Origin: Stenotrophomonas terrae
GTDB lineage: Bacteria; Pseudomonadota; Gammaproteobacteria; Xanthomonadales; Xanthomonadaceae
Length of the DNA: 64,000 nt
NCBI RefSeq assembly: GCF_001431465.1
Contig: NZ_LDJJ01000041.1
Coordinates: 29,836 to 93,835, forward strand
Direction of reading: 5' to 3'
Shown here: positions 9,027 through 16,557 of the stretch, in pieces
Layout: each line of letters starts with the position of its first letter
Position numbering within the stretch: the stretch's first letter is position 1
Made by a program: the position numbers and the translations under genes
Notes under the pieces: model-generated
Database searches by the model: none
The model's input: only the letters and a program-made list of their open reading frames with translations
Told to the model about the DNA's origin: nothing

Positions 9027-10606
9027 GCCTCAGCGATCACAGCACGCTGCTGGCCGAGCTGCGCGCCATGCTGGGTGAGGACGCCGTGCTGTGCGATGCA
9101 GCCACTCTGCAGCTGATGGCAGGTGATCTGTACAGCAGCGGGCCGCTGCCATTGGCGGTGATCCGCCCCGGCGACAGCGCGGCGCTGGCGCAGGCGGTCG
9201 CACGGATCACCGCCGTCGGTCTGTCGGTGGTCCCGCGTGGCGGCGGCCTGAGCTATACCGGCGGCTATCTATGCGAAGACAGCGGCAGCGTGCTGGTCGA
9301 TCTGTCGGCGTTGGATCGCATCGAGCACATCAGCGCCGAAGACATGTACGTGGTGGCACAGGCAGGCGTGAGCTGGAAGCAGCTGTACGACGCACTTACG
9401 CCGCTGGGCCTGCGCCTGCCCTACTTCGGCACCTTCTCCGGCGCGGGTGCCAGCATCGGCGGAGGCCTCAGCCATGGCGCGCTGTTCTTCGGCAGCGCGC
9501 GTTACGGATCCGCCGCCGACAACGTGCTCGGCGTTGAAGTCGTCAGCGCCGATGGCACCCTGCTGCGCACCGGGCAATGGGCGTTGAAGGCGGATGCGGA
9601 GCCGGTATTCCGCAATTTCGGGCCCGACACCACCGGCTTGTTCATGCACGACGGTGGCGCCTTCGGCATCAAGACCCGCGCTGCATTCCGTTTGATTCCA
9701 CTGCCCGCGCATAGCGGCTACGCCTCGTTCGCTTTCGCTGATTTCGAGGCAGCTGCGCGGGCGCTGTCAGCGGTTGCCCGCGCCGGTCTAGCCGAGGAAG
9801 CCTATGTGCTCGATGCCGGTGCGGTGGCCGCCAATGCCGAACGTGACCGCAGCCTGCGCGCTGCGTTGCGAGCGCTGCGGCAGGTGTTCAACAGCGCATC
9901 CGGCCTGCGCGGCAAGTACAGGGCGCTGATCGGCATGGCCAAGGCTGGCCGCCAGCTTGTTCCCGACAACGCCTTCAGCCTGCACCTGGTGGCGGCTGGC
10001 AACTGCGCCGCTGCGGTTGCACATGATCTGGCCTGCGCGCAGGCGCTGGCACATCAGCACGGCGGTATCGATATCGCTGCGACCGTGCCGCGCATTGCCC
10101 GCGCCGATCCCTTCCCCGGCCTCGATGCAGTGCTCGGTGCCAATGGCAGCCGCTGGGCAGCGTTGAATGTGAAGGTGGCGCATTCACGCGCATCCGCGCT
10201 GATCCGCGCACATCAGCAATTGATCGCAGCACACAGCACCGCCATCGAACGATGCGGTGTGCGGGTCACCTATCTCTGCTCGGCGCTGTGCAACTACAGC
10301 TTCAGTTTCGAAGCGGTGTTTCATTGGCAGGACAGCTGGCAGCCCCTGCATGCTGCCGCACTGCCACCGGCACGCTTGCAGATGCTCGCACCGGGGGACG
10401 ACAACCCGGATGCGCGCGCCCTGGTCGCGCAGCTGCGGCAGCGGACCTGCGCCTTGTTCGCGCAGATGGGCGGTGCATCCAACCAGATTGGCCGCACCTA
10501 TCCCTTCCTGTCCGAACTGGAAGATCCGCCCGCGCAGCTGCTGCGCGACATCAAGCAGGTGCTGGATCCGCAGCGGCGCATGAATCCGGGCGTATTGGGG
10601 CTCTGA
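9023..10606 (+). CDS. FAD-linked oxidase/dehydrogenase (VAO/PCMH-type)
   Basis: 527 residues. The FAD-binding PCMH domain occupies about residues 30-220, with VVPRGGGLSYTGGYL and FSGAGASIGGGLSHGALFFGSARYG typical of the family; the C-terminus ends DPQRRMNPGVLGL, the usual closing motif. Relatives include 4-cresol dehydrogenase, vanillyl-alcohol oxidase and glycolate/D-lactate dehydrogenases. The first of these passes electrons to a c-type cytochrome. With two cytochrome c lipoproteins and the partner membrane protein close by, this protein is most likely the primary dehydrogenase of the pathway. No signal peptide is seen, so its side of the membrane is open. Confidence 0.88.
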   Translation: MSLSDHSTLLAELRAMLGEDAVLCDAATLQLMAGDLYSSGPLPLAVIRPGDSAALAQAVARITAVGLSVVPRGGGLSYTGGYLCEDSGSVLVDLSALDRIEHISAEDMYVVAQAGVSWKQLYDALTPLGLRLPYFGTFSGAGASIGGGLSHGALFFGSARYGSAADNVLGVEVVSADGTLLRTGQWALKADAEPVFRNFGPDTTGLFMHDGGAFGIKTRAAFRLIPLPAHSGYASFAFADFEAAARALSAVARAGLAEEAYVLDAGAVAANAERDRSLRAALRALRQVFNSASGLRGKYRALIGMAKAGRQLVPDNAFSLHLVAAGNCAAAVAHDLACAQALAHQHGGIDIAATVPRIARADPFPGLDAVLGANGSRWAALNVKVAHSRASALIRAHQQLIAAHSTAIERCGVRVTYLCSALCNYSFSFEAVFHWQDSWQPLHAAALPPARLQMLAPGDDNPDARALVAQLRQRTCALFAQMGGASNQIGRTYPFLSELEDPPAQLLRDIKQVLDPQRRMNPGVLGL

Positions 10607-10660
10607 ACGCAAGTTGTGGCAGGATCAAGGCCTGACGCATCCATCGGGGGAATCGTCCAC

Positions 10661-10975
10661 ATGCCATTTGCTGCACCGGGATTGCCCCGGTCCCTGCTCG
10701 CCATTGCCCTCTACGCAGCCTCGCCGCTGGCCATGGCCATGACCCAATGCCCGCATGAATCCAGCAAATCCACCGCGTTCTGGCTGCTGGGCTGGGCGAT
10801 CTTCGCGCTGTTCGTGATTGGCGGCGTGGTGTTGATGCTGTTGATCTTCCGCACCACCCGCCATGCGCAGCGGCGCCCACGCTGGCTGCTGCGCATCGCC
10901 AGCATCCCGGCGATGCTGGCACTGTGGATGCTGGGCTTCGGTATTTTCCTCAGCCAGTTCGTACTGGTGTGCTGA
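10661..10975 (+). CDS. Small membrane protein
   Basis: 104 residues starting at ATG 10661 behind a GGGGGAA site; a GTG further upstream in frame has no good ribosome site. It has a hydrophobic N-terminus that could be a signal peptide (ending near ASPLAMA), then two membrane spans separated by a basic RTTRHAQRRPRW loop. Function unknown. It follows the FAD oxidase by 54 bases and converges on the aldehyde dehydrogenase gene. Confidence 0.6.
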   Translation: MPFAAPGLPRSLLAIALYAASPLAMAMTQCPHESSKSTAFWLLGWAIFALFVIGGVVLMLLIFRTTRHAQRRPRWLLRIASIPAMLALWMLGFGIFLSQFVLVC

Positions 10976-10984
10976 AGCAGCGCG

Positions 10985-12403
10985 TCACGCTGCTGGGAAC
11001 CACCATGGCGATGCACTACCGGTATTGATCAGCAAGGCACGGGCGCGAACAAAGCGCCGGATCGAGGCGGTGCCCATGCGTGAGCCGCCCATGCCTGACA
11101 ACTTGAAGCTCTGCTTTTCAGCGGTCTGCACCATGCCGGTCAAACACGCATCGTTGATCGAGATGCCACCGGCCTGCAGCTGACGCGCAACACGCTGCGC
11201 GCGCTCCGGGCTCTGCGTGAACACCGCGGCCGACAGGCCGAACTCGGTATTGTTGGCGCGGGCAATGGCCTCGGCCTCATCGGCCACCACCATCACCGGC
11301 AAGACGCTGGCAAAGCTTTCATCGGCGACCACCGCCATCTCATCGGTGACATCCACCAGCACCGTCGGCGGGCACCAGATGCCGCCATGATCGATCAGCT
11401 CGCCACCGGTCAGTGCACGCGCGCCCTTGGCCTTGGCGTCGGCCAACTGCCCGCGTACCAACTCCACCTGCGATGCGGCGATCACCGGACCGATCTGGCC
11501 CCGCTTCGGGTCCGGCCACGCCAGTTCCAGTGCGGCGGCTTCTTTCACCAATGCGGTGATGAAGGCATCGGCCACGGACGCTTCCACATAGACGCGCTCG
11601 ATCGACATGCAGCTCTGGCCGCCGTTGACGAAGCTGCCCCATGCCAAGGCGCGTGCAGCATTCTCGATATTGGCATCGGACAACACCAGCGCCGGGTCCT
11701 TGCCGCCCAGTTCCAGCGAGGCCGGAATGAAACGTCGCGCGCAGGCTTCGCCGACCTTGCGGCCGGTGGCGACCGAGCCGGTGAAGCAGATCTGGTCACT
11801 GGCCTCGATCACTGCCTGGCCGGTGGCACCGGCGCCGGTGACCAGCTTGAACACCTCCCCCAGCCCCGCTTCTTCCAGCGCATCACGCAGCAAGGGCACG
11901 AAACGCGAGGTGACTTCGCTGGGTTTGGCCAGGATGCTGCAACCGGCAGCCAGTGCCGGCACCGCATCGATCAAGGTCAGCATCAGCGGGAAATTCCACG
12001 GGCTGATCACCCCGACCACGGCATAAGGCACCCAGGTCTGCTGGCTCTGGATGAAGGGGATGGCTTCCTGCTGCGCGGGCTTTTCCAGCAGACAGGCGGC
12101 AGCCTGCTGCGCCCAGCGGCGGATCGCGCCCACCGTGCCATCCACTTCGATCTGCGACTCGTGCCAGCGGCCGGTATCGGCCAGCAGGGCATCAAGAAAG
12201 CCGTCGCGGCGTGCAACCAGGGCATCGGCCAGGGCATTCAAGCGCGCACAGCGCTCCTCGATGCTGCGTTCGGCCCAGCCCAGCTGTGCCACGCGCAGGC
12301 CGGCGCCCAGCGCAGCGACGTCAGCGGCTGCGGTGATCGGCAGCTCGCCGTCGGATTGGCCGGTGCGCGGATTGCGCAGCGGCAGCGTGGTGGCTTCAGT
12401 CAT
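10985..12403 (-). CDS. Aldehyde dehydrogenase, NAD(P)-dependent
   Basis: 472 residues, the normal length. The signature residues are present: SPWNFP (cofactor and Asn), the FTGS cofactor loop, catalytic Glu in LELGGKDP and catalytic Cys in GGQSC, and a C-terminal GGSRMGTASIRRF. It oxidises an aldehyde to a carboxylic acid. It is the last gene of the crotonase-DUF1330-nitrilase-ALDH operon: its start overlaps the end of the nitrilase gene by 8 bases. The likely job is oxidation of an aldehyde made in the island's pathway. Confidence 0.92.
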   Translation of the reverse strand: MTEATTLPLRNPRTGQSDGELPITAAADVAALGAGLRVAQLGWAERSIEERCARLNALADALVARRDGFLDALLADTGRWHESQIEVDGTVGAIRRWAQQAAACLLEKPAQQEAIPFIQSQQTWVPYAVVGVISPWNFPLMLTLIDAVPALAAGCSILAKPSEVTSRFVPLLRDALEEAGLGEVFKLVTGAGATGQAVIEASDQICFTGSVATGRKVGEACARRFIPASLELGGKDPALVLSDANIENAARALAWGSFVNGGQSCMSIERVYVEASVADAFITALVKEAAALELAWPDPKRGQIGPVIAASQVELVRGQLADAKAKGARALTGGELIDHGGIWCPPTVLVDVTDEMAVVADESFASVLPVMVVADEAEAIARANNTEFGLSAAVFTQSPERAQRVARQLQAGGISINDACLTGMVQTAEKQSFKLSGMGGSRMGTASIRRFVRARALLINTGSASPWWFPAA

Positions 12404-13439
12404 TGCCTATAACTCCGGCGCTCAGCAGTGCATCAAGGGTGGCTTTCTGGCGGGCGGCGAAATCCGCCCGCTGCGGAATCTTCAGCGTGTCGCCGTCCAG
12501 CAGCGCATTGGCTTTCAAGGCGGTGCTGGCCAGCCCGGCATTGATCGCGGCCTGCGGCAAGCGCGACAGGAAATTGCCCATGCCCGGGCGCAGGCGGCGA
12601 CGGCGCAGCCCGGCGATGTCCAGATCGGCATAGGCCGCCATCGATTCACCGGTGCCGGCTGCCGACAGCACGCGGCCCTGGTCATCGACGATCTTGCTCA
12701 TGCCATCAGCACTGCCCAGGGGAATATCGACACCACTGATGCCGGCCGTATTGGCCGAGACCATATAGGCCATGTTCTCCAGCGCGCGGGCGCGCTTGGC
12801 GATGTCCTTCGGGGTCAGTTCCGGGCTGCCGACTTCGCTGGTGGAGTGCAGGAATACCTCGGCACCACGCAGGCCCATCGCGCGCGCGATTTCCGGATAG
12901 AGGATTTCTTCGGAGGCGATGCACGACAAGCGCCCGATCGGCGTGCGTGCAACGGGGAACACGCCGTCCACGCCATAGACATCGAGGTAACGATCCCAGA
13001 CATCGTGCGGGCTTGGCGCATACAAGGAAATCAGCCGGCGGTAGCGCAGGATCTGGTTGCCGCTGTCATCCAGGATCACCGAGGACTGGAAGTACAGCCC
13101 GGGGAAGTTCGGGTCACGCTCGTAGGCGTTGGAGCACAGGTAAACGCCATTGTCCTGGGCGATGCGACCGAGCTGTTCGTACTCGGCGCCGTCCATCGCA
13201 AAGCAACCCTTGGCCGCCCAGCCCGGGATGGTATCGCCCAGCGGATAGCTGGTGGCGAAATATTCCGGCAGCACCACCAGCTTCAGGTCGGCGCCGATGA
13301 AGGCCTTGGAGGCGCGGATCTGCCGGCCGACACGTTCGATATTGTCGGCCACGGCGGCAGCCGCGTCTTCCGGCGTGGTGCAGCTGTTGATGGCGCGACA
13401 GGTGGTCTGCAGCGCCAACGCACGATAAGCATCGATCAT
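12396..13439 (-). CDS. Carbon-nitrogen hydrolase (nitrilase superfamily)
   Basis: 347 residues. The catalytic Glu is in LPEYF and the Cys in SCIASEEILYPE, as in the superfamily that hydrolyses amides, carbamoyl groups or nitriles. The position of the catalytic Lys reads LRYRRLISL, that is Arg where Lys is expected. The following APSPHDVWDRYLD is typical of one nitrilase subgroup, so the Arg may be a subgroup feature. It overlaps DUF1330 by 4 bases (ATGA). Its presence suggests a nitrogen-containing intermediate, or use of the fold for another acyl transfer. Confidence 0.87.
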   Translation of the reverse strand: MIDAYRALALQTTCRAINSCTTPEDAAAAVADNIERVGRQIRASKAFIGADLKLVVLPEYFATSYPLGDTIPGWAAKGCFAMDGAEYEQLGRIAQDNGVYLCSNAYERDPNFPGLYFQSSVILDDSGNQILRYRRLISLYAPSPHDVWDRYLDVYGVDGVFPVARTPIGRLSCIASEEILYPEIARAMGLRGAEVFLHSTSEVGSPELTPKDIAKRARALENMAYMVSANTAGISGVDIPLGSADGMSKIVDDQGRVLSAAGTGESMAAYADLDIAGLRRRRLRPGMGNFLSRLPQAAINAGLASTALKANALLDGDTLKIPQRADFAARQKATLDALLSAGVIGND

Positions 13440-13768
13440 GGAACCTTACCTTCGGTTGCGGTGTCGGGGAGGATCTGGATCTGCGCACCGTCGGCCAGCA
13501 GCACGCGGAAAGTGCCGGTACCGGCCCGCAGCGGCTTGATCGCGGCGTATTCGGCGCTGTGCCAGAACGCCAGCGCAGCGGCACGGTCCGGCCAGTGCGA
13601 GATCACGGTGCGGGCCGGCGCATGCTCGCCTTCCAGGCTCTGTTGCGCGCCGCCCATCACCAGGTACTGGCCGCCATAGCGGGCAGCGACTTCCGGGGTG
13701 GCGCAGGCATAGGCGGCAAAACCCTGCGGGTCGGTGATATGCGCTTCGATGATCAGATAAGCGGACAT
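13436..13768 (-). CDS. DUF1330-family protein
   Basis: 110 residues starting MSAYLIIEAHITDP, with the hallmark stretch YGGQYLVMGG and FWHSAEYAAIKPLR; this is a ferredoxin-like dimeric alpha/beta barrel fold. Biochemical role of the family is unknown. The frame is open well upstream, but this start is 7 bases after the crotonase stop and matches the family's N-terminus. The 3' end overlaps the nitrilase start. Confidence 0.85.
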   Translation of the reverse strand: MSAYLIIEAHITDPQGFAAYACATPEVAARYGGQYLVMGGAQQSLEGEHAPARTVISHWPDRAAALAFWHSAEYAAIKPLRAGTGTFRVLLADGAQIQILPDTATEGKVP

Positions 13769-13775
13769 GAGGCTC

Positions 13776-14555
13776 TCAACTGAAGCGCGGCGCGCGCTTT
13801 TGCAGGAAGGCGGCGGCGCCTTCGACAAAGTCGCTGCTGCTGAAGGCAGCGTTGAAGGCGGCATCGGCCTGCGCCAGCGAAATGCTGGCATCGCCGCCCA
13901 GATGACCGAGTACGGTCTTGATGGCGCGGCGGGCCTGGCCGGAGGTGGCCAGCAACTGCTGTACCTGTGCCTGTTGCAGCTCCTCGATGCCCTCCTCGCC
14001 GGCCAGCTGGTTGACCAGCCCCCAGTCCAGCGCGGTGGCGGCATCGAGCAGACGGCCGGTGAGCAGCATTTCGCGGGCACGGGCCATGCCGACCGTGTTG
14101 AGCAACCGGCGACTGTCATCGGCGCTGTAAACTAAACCGAGCTTGGCTGGGGTGATAGCGAAGCGGCTGCGGCTGCTGGCCAGCCGCAGGTCGCAGGCCA
14201 GGGCCAGGCCAAGGCCGCCGCCCACGCAGGCACCGTCGATGACGGCCAGCGTGGTCTGCGGCAAGCGTTGCAGTTTGAGCTGGGTGCGTTGCACCTGGGC
14301 GCTGTTGGCGGCAAAGGCCTCCGGAGCGGTGAGCAGCTGACCGAGTTCGTCGATATCGGCGCCGGCACTGAACGCCCCCGGCACGCCCGACACCACCACG
14401 ATCTGGGCATCACTGGCGGCAATGGCATCCAGTGCGGTTTCGATCGCTGCCCAGTGGCGGGTAGCCAGGGCGTTGCGCTTGTCGGGTCGTTGGATGTCGA
14501 TGCGGGCGAGCGCGCCGTCACGGCTCCAGCAAATCACGGTTTCTTCAGTGATCAT
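13776..14555 (-). CDS. Enoyl-CoA hydratase/isomerase (crotonase) family protein
   Basis: 259 residues. The oxyanion-hole motifs are present: FSAGADI and ACVGGGLGLA. The catalytic region that usually reads GxxPxxGGxxRL reads GLVYSADDSRRL, so the usual Glu residues of hydratases are not evident. It may therefore be an isomerase, a retro-Claisen enzyme or a hydrolase of the same fold. It is first in a four-gene operon, divergent from the GntR gene at 14612 across a 56-base gap that contains an AT-rich operator candidate. Confidence 0.85.
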   Translation of the reverse strand: MITEETVICWSRDGALARIDIQRPDKRNALATRHWAAIETALDAIAASDAQIVVVSGVPGAFSAGADIDELGQLLTAPEAFAANSAQVQRTQLKLQRLPQTTLAVIDGACVGGGLGLALACDLRLASSRSRFAITPAKLGLVYSADDSRRLLNTVGMARAREMLLTGRLLDAATALDWGLVNQLAGEEGIEELQQAQVQQLLATSGQARRAIKTVLGHLGGDASISLAQADAAFNAAFSSSDFVEGAAAFLQKRAPRFS

Positions 14556-14573
14556 GGCCTATCCTATTTGTTC

Positions 14574-14586
14574 TATCGTTATAGCA
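14574..14586 (-). promoter_or_regulatory. AT-rich operator motif, site A
   Basis: TATCGTTATAGCA on the plus strand fits TATNGWTATAKCA, which is found at three other intergenic sites of the island (18187, 18455, 23176). It sits in the 56-base gap between the crotonase operon and the GntR gene, where a repressor would block both promoters. Confidence 0.6.
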
Positions 14587-14611
14587 TTAAGCCAAAGGAG
14601 GGTGAAGCGAG

Positions 14612-15400
14612 ATGTCCCAAGACACACTGGCCACACTATTGAGTGCCAACGCGCACAAGCTGCTGCGTAACGACTTGCCGACGCCGCTTTACCACCAGAT
14701 GTTCAGCCTGCTGCGCGACCGCATCCTCAATGGCGAGATCCCGCGCGGCGCCCGCATTCCCACCGAGTTCGACCTGGCCGACGGCTTTGGCGTGTCGCGC
14801 ATCACCGCCAAGCGGGCGCTGGACGAGCTGGCTGCCGAGGGCCTAGTGGAGCGCCGTCGCGGCAAGGGCACCCACGTCATCCACCGCTCCCGCCCCAAGC
14901 CCATGCACAGCCCGCTGACCGGGCTGCTGGAGAGCCTGGAGGTACTGGCCGAGCACACCAAGGTGCAGCTGCTGCAGTACCGCCGTGCGGTGCCACCGGA
15001 GCCGATCCGGGCCTTGTTCGATACCGGCCCGCGCGATGTGCTGGTGCACGCCATCCGCCTGCGCCTGCGCGGCGATACCCCGTTCGGCTACTACAACAGC
15101 TGGACCAATACCGATCACCCGGACTTCAACGAAGCCAAGCTGGCCAACAGCTCACGGCTGCAGCTGTTCCAGGCCGCCGGTATCCAGATCAAGCAGGTGG
15201 AGCAGGTGCTGTCGGCGGTCAACGCCGACGCGATTGCCGCCCTGCACCTGAAGGTGGAGCCCGGCACTGCCCTGCTGGCGCTGGAGCGCCGCTCCTATGA
15301 CGGCGACGGCAACATGGTCGACCTGCTGAGCGTGCAGTACCGCCCGGATCAGTTCACCTATCAGATGACGCTGGATGTGGACGCCGGCGGCCACGACTGA
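14612..15400 (+). CDS. GntR-family regulator, HutC/UTRA type (copy 1)
   Basis: 262 residues. The N-terminal winged helix (about 20-90) has PLYHQMFSLLRDRILNGEI and FGVSRITAKRALDELAAEGL; the C-terminal ~160 residues form a UTRA ligand-binding domain. A strong ribosome site (AAGGAGGG) precedes the ATG. It is clearly paralogous to the regulator at 23222: shared PPEPIR, PFGYYxSW, HPDFN, LERRS and QYRPDQ stretches run through the ligand domain. This suggests that the two sense related compounds. It probably represses the crotonase operon and itself. Confidence 0.92.
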   Translation: MSQDTLATLLSANAHKLLRNDLPTPLYHQMFSLLRDRILNGEIPRGARIPTEFDLADGFGVSRITAKRALDELAAEGLVERRRGKGTHVIHRSRPKPMHSPLTGLLESLEVLAEHTKVQLLQYRRAVPPEPIRALFDTGPRDVLVHAIRLRLRGDTPFGYYNSWTNTDHPDFNEAKLANSSRLQLFQAAGIQIKQVEQVLSAVNADAIAALHLKVEPGTALLALERRSYDGDGNMVDLLSVQYRPDQFTYQMTLDVDAGGHD

Positions 15401-15415
15401 AGGCAGGCAGGTCAT

Positions 15416-15485
15416 GTAGTGCCGAGCCATGCTCGGCATGAGGCCTTCCCTGGTAAAACCTCTGCCGAGCATGGCTCGGCACTAC
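15416..15485. repeat. SMAG-type REP dimer (head to head)
   Basis: Two inverted copies of GTAGTGCCGAGCCATGCTCGGC, the first at 15416-15438 and the second ending CTAC at 15485. The GTAG head followed by a GC-rich stem-loop is the form described for SMAG elements of Stenotrophomonas maltophilia. It lies 18 bases upstream of operator site 2. Confidence 0.85.
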
Positions 15486-15502
15486 AGTTGAGGTGCACTG
15501 GA

Positions 15503-15522
15503 CAATTTGTCCGGACATATTG
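15503..15522. promoter_or_regulatory. Palindromic operator, CCGG type, site 2
   Basis: CAATTTGTCCGGACATATTG is a 20-bp palindrome with one mismatched pair, 52 bases before the VOC gene at 15574. The core TTTGTCCGGACA is identical to site 1 over 12 bases. Confidence 0.72.
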
Positions 15523-15573
15523 CAGGATCGGAACAGGTATGACCTTTCCACGTTCCTGTAACAGGAGTCCGGC

Positions 15574-16512
15574 ATGTTGTCCGAAGTGAAGGCTGTCACC
15601 CTTGGCGTAAGCGATCTGCAGCGAGCCTGCGCCTTCTATGAAAATGCACTTGGCTACCGCGTGCAAGCACGCGGCGCACTGTCTGCCGAGCTCGCGCCGC
15701 TATGGCGTTTCGATCCTGCGCTGCAAGGCGAATACGCGGTCATCGCCCCGGATGATTCCGGCCTCGGTCGGATCCGCCTGGTGGCCTTCGATGCGCCCGG
15801 CCAACGGCTGTGGAATGCCGACAATCTGTACAACGGCAGCGGCTACTACGCACTCAACTTCCGTTGCCGCGATGCCTTGGCGACCATGCAGGCGATCAAG
15901 ACAGCCGGCGGCAGCAGTGCGCACGAGCCCAGCTATTGGGAAGTCAGCGAGGAAGTCGCGGTACGCGACTCGATCAACGACGATCCCGATGGCATCCGCC
16001 TGGACGTGTTCTCCTATGAACGCGGCGGCGACCTGCGCGGCCCGCTCAATACCGATGTCAGCGTGGTGCAGACGATTGCCCTGGCCACACGTGACGTGGC
16101 GCGCTCGGTGGCCTTCTACAAGGCGCTGGGCTTCGAGGTTTTGTTCGACCGTGTACTCGACTTCCCCGAGCTGCAGACCCTGCTGGGCACCGACCGGCCG
16201 GTGCGCATCCACAACGTCAACCTGATCAAGGATGGGCACATCGTGCCCGGTCGCGTGGAAATGTTTGCCTACCTGGACATGGAGCATCTGCCGGATGCAC
16301 CGCTGCGCGATCTCGCGGTACCGCCGAATATCGGCATTCTCTCGGCCACCATGCTCAGCGATGCATTGGACGCCGATGTCGCCCAGTTGCAGCAGCTGGG
16401 CGCGCAGTTGATTGCACGTGCCGAACTCGACGTGCCCGGCTTCGGCCACTGCCGCATCGCCACACTGCTCGGCCCCGATGGCGAACAGCTGGAGCTTTTG
16501 CAACCGGCGTGA
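15574..16512 (+). CDS. Two-domain VOC-superfamily protein
   Basis: 312 residues made of two VOC modules: residues 1-150 start EVKAVTLGVSDLQRACAFYENALGY, and 165-312 start VVQTIALATRDVARSVAFYKALGFEV and end RIATLLGPDGEQLELLQP, where the last Glu is in the usual metal-ligand position. The length suits ring-cleaving or isomerising VOC enzymes, but the family is not recognised further. It is transcribed alone from a promoter that carries operator site 2, and converges on the alpha/beta hydrolase. Confidence 0.85.
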   Translation: MLSEVKAVTLGVSDLQRACAFYENALGYRVQARGALSAELAPLWRFDPALQGEYAVIAPDDSGLGRIRLVAFDAPGQRLWNADNLYNGSGYYALNFRCRDALATMQAIKTAGGSSAHEPSYWEVSEEVAVRDSINDDPDGIRLDVFSYERGGDLRGPLNTDVSVVQTIALATRDVARSVAFYKALGFEVLFDRVLDFPELQTLLGTDRPVRIHNVNLIKDGHIVPGRVEMFAYLDMEHLPDAPLRDLAVPPNIGILSATMLSDALDADVAQLQQLGAQLIARAELDVPGFGHCRIATLLGPDGEQLELLQPA

Positions 16513-16520
16513 TGCCAACA

Positions 16521-16550
16521 CAAGGCAGCCGCTGCAACGCGGCTGCCTTG
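16521..16550. terminator. Bidirectional hairpin between convergent genes
   Basis: CAAGGCAGCCGC and its complement GCGGCTGCCTTG flank a 6-base loop. It lies between two convergent stop codons. There is no clear T-run on either side, so termination strength is uncertain. Confidence 0.5.
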
Positions 16551-16557
16551 GACCCGC

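Noticed and set aside
13769..14119. Upstream extension of the DUF1330 frame
   Set aside because: It lies antisense-frame inside the crotonase gene and the DUF1330 family starts at MSAYL.
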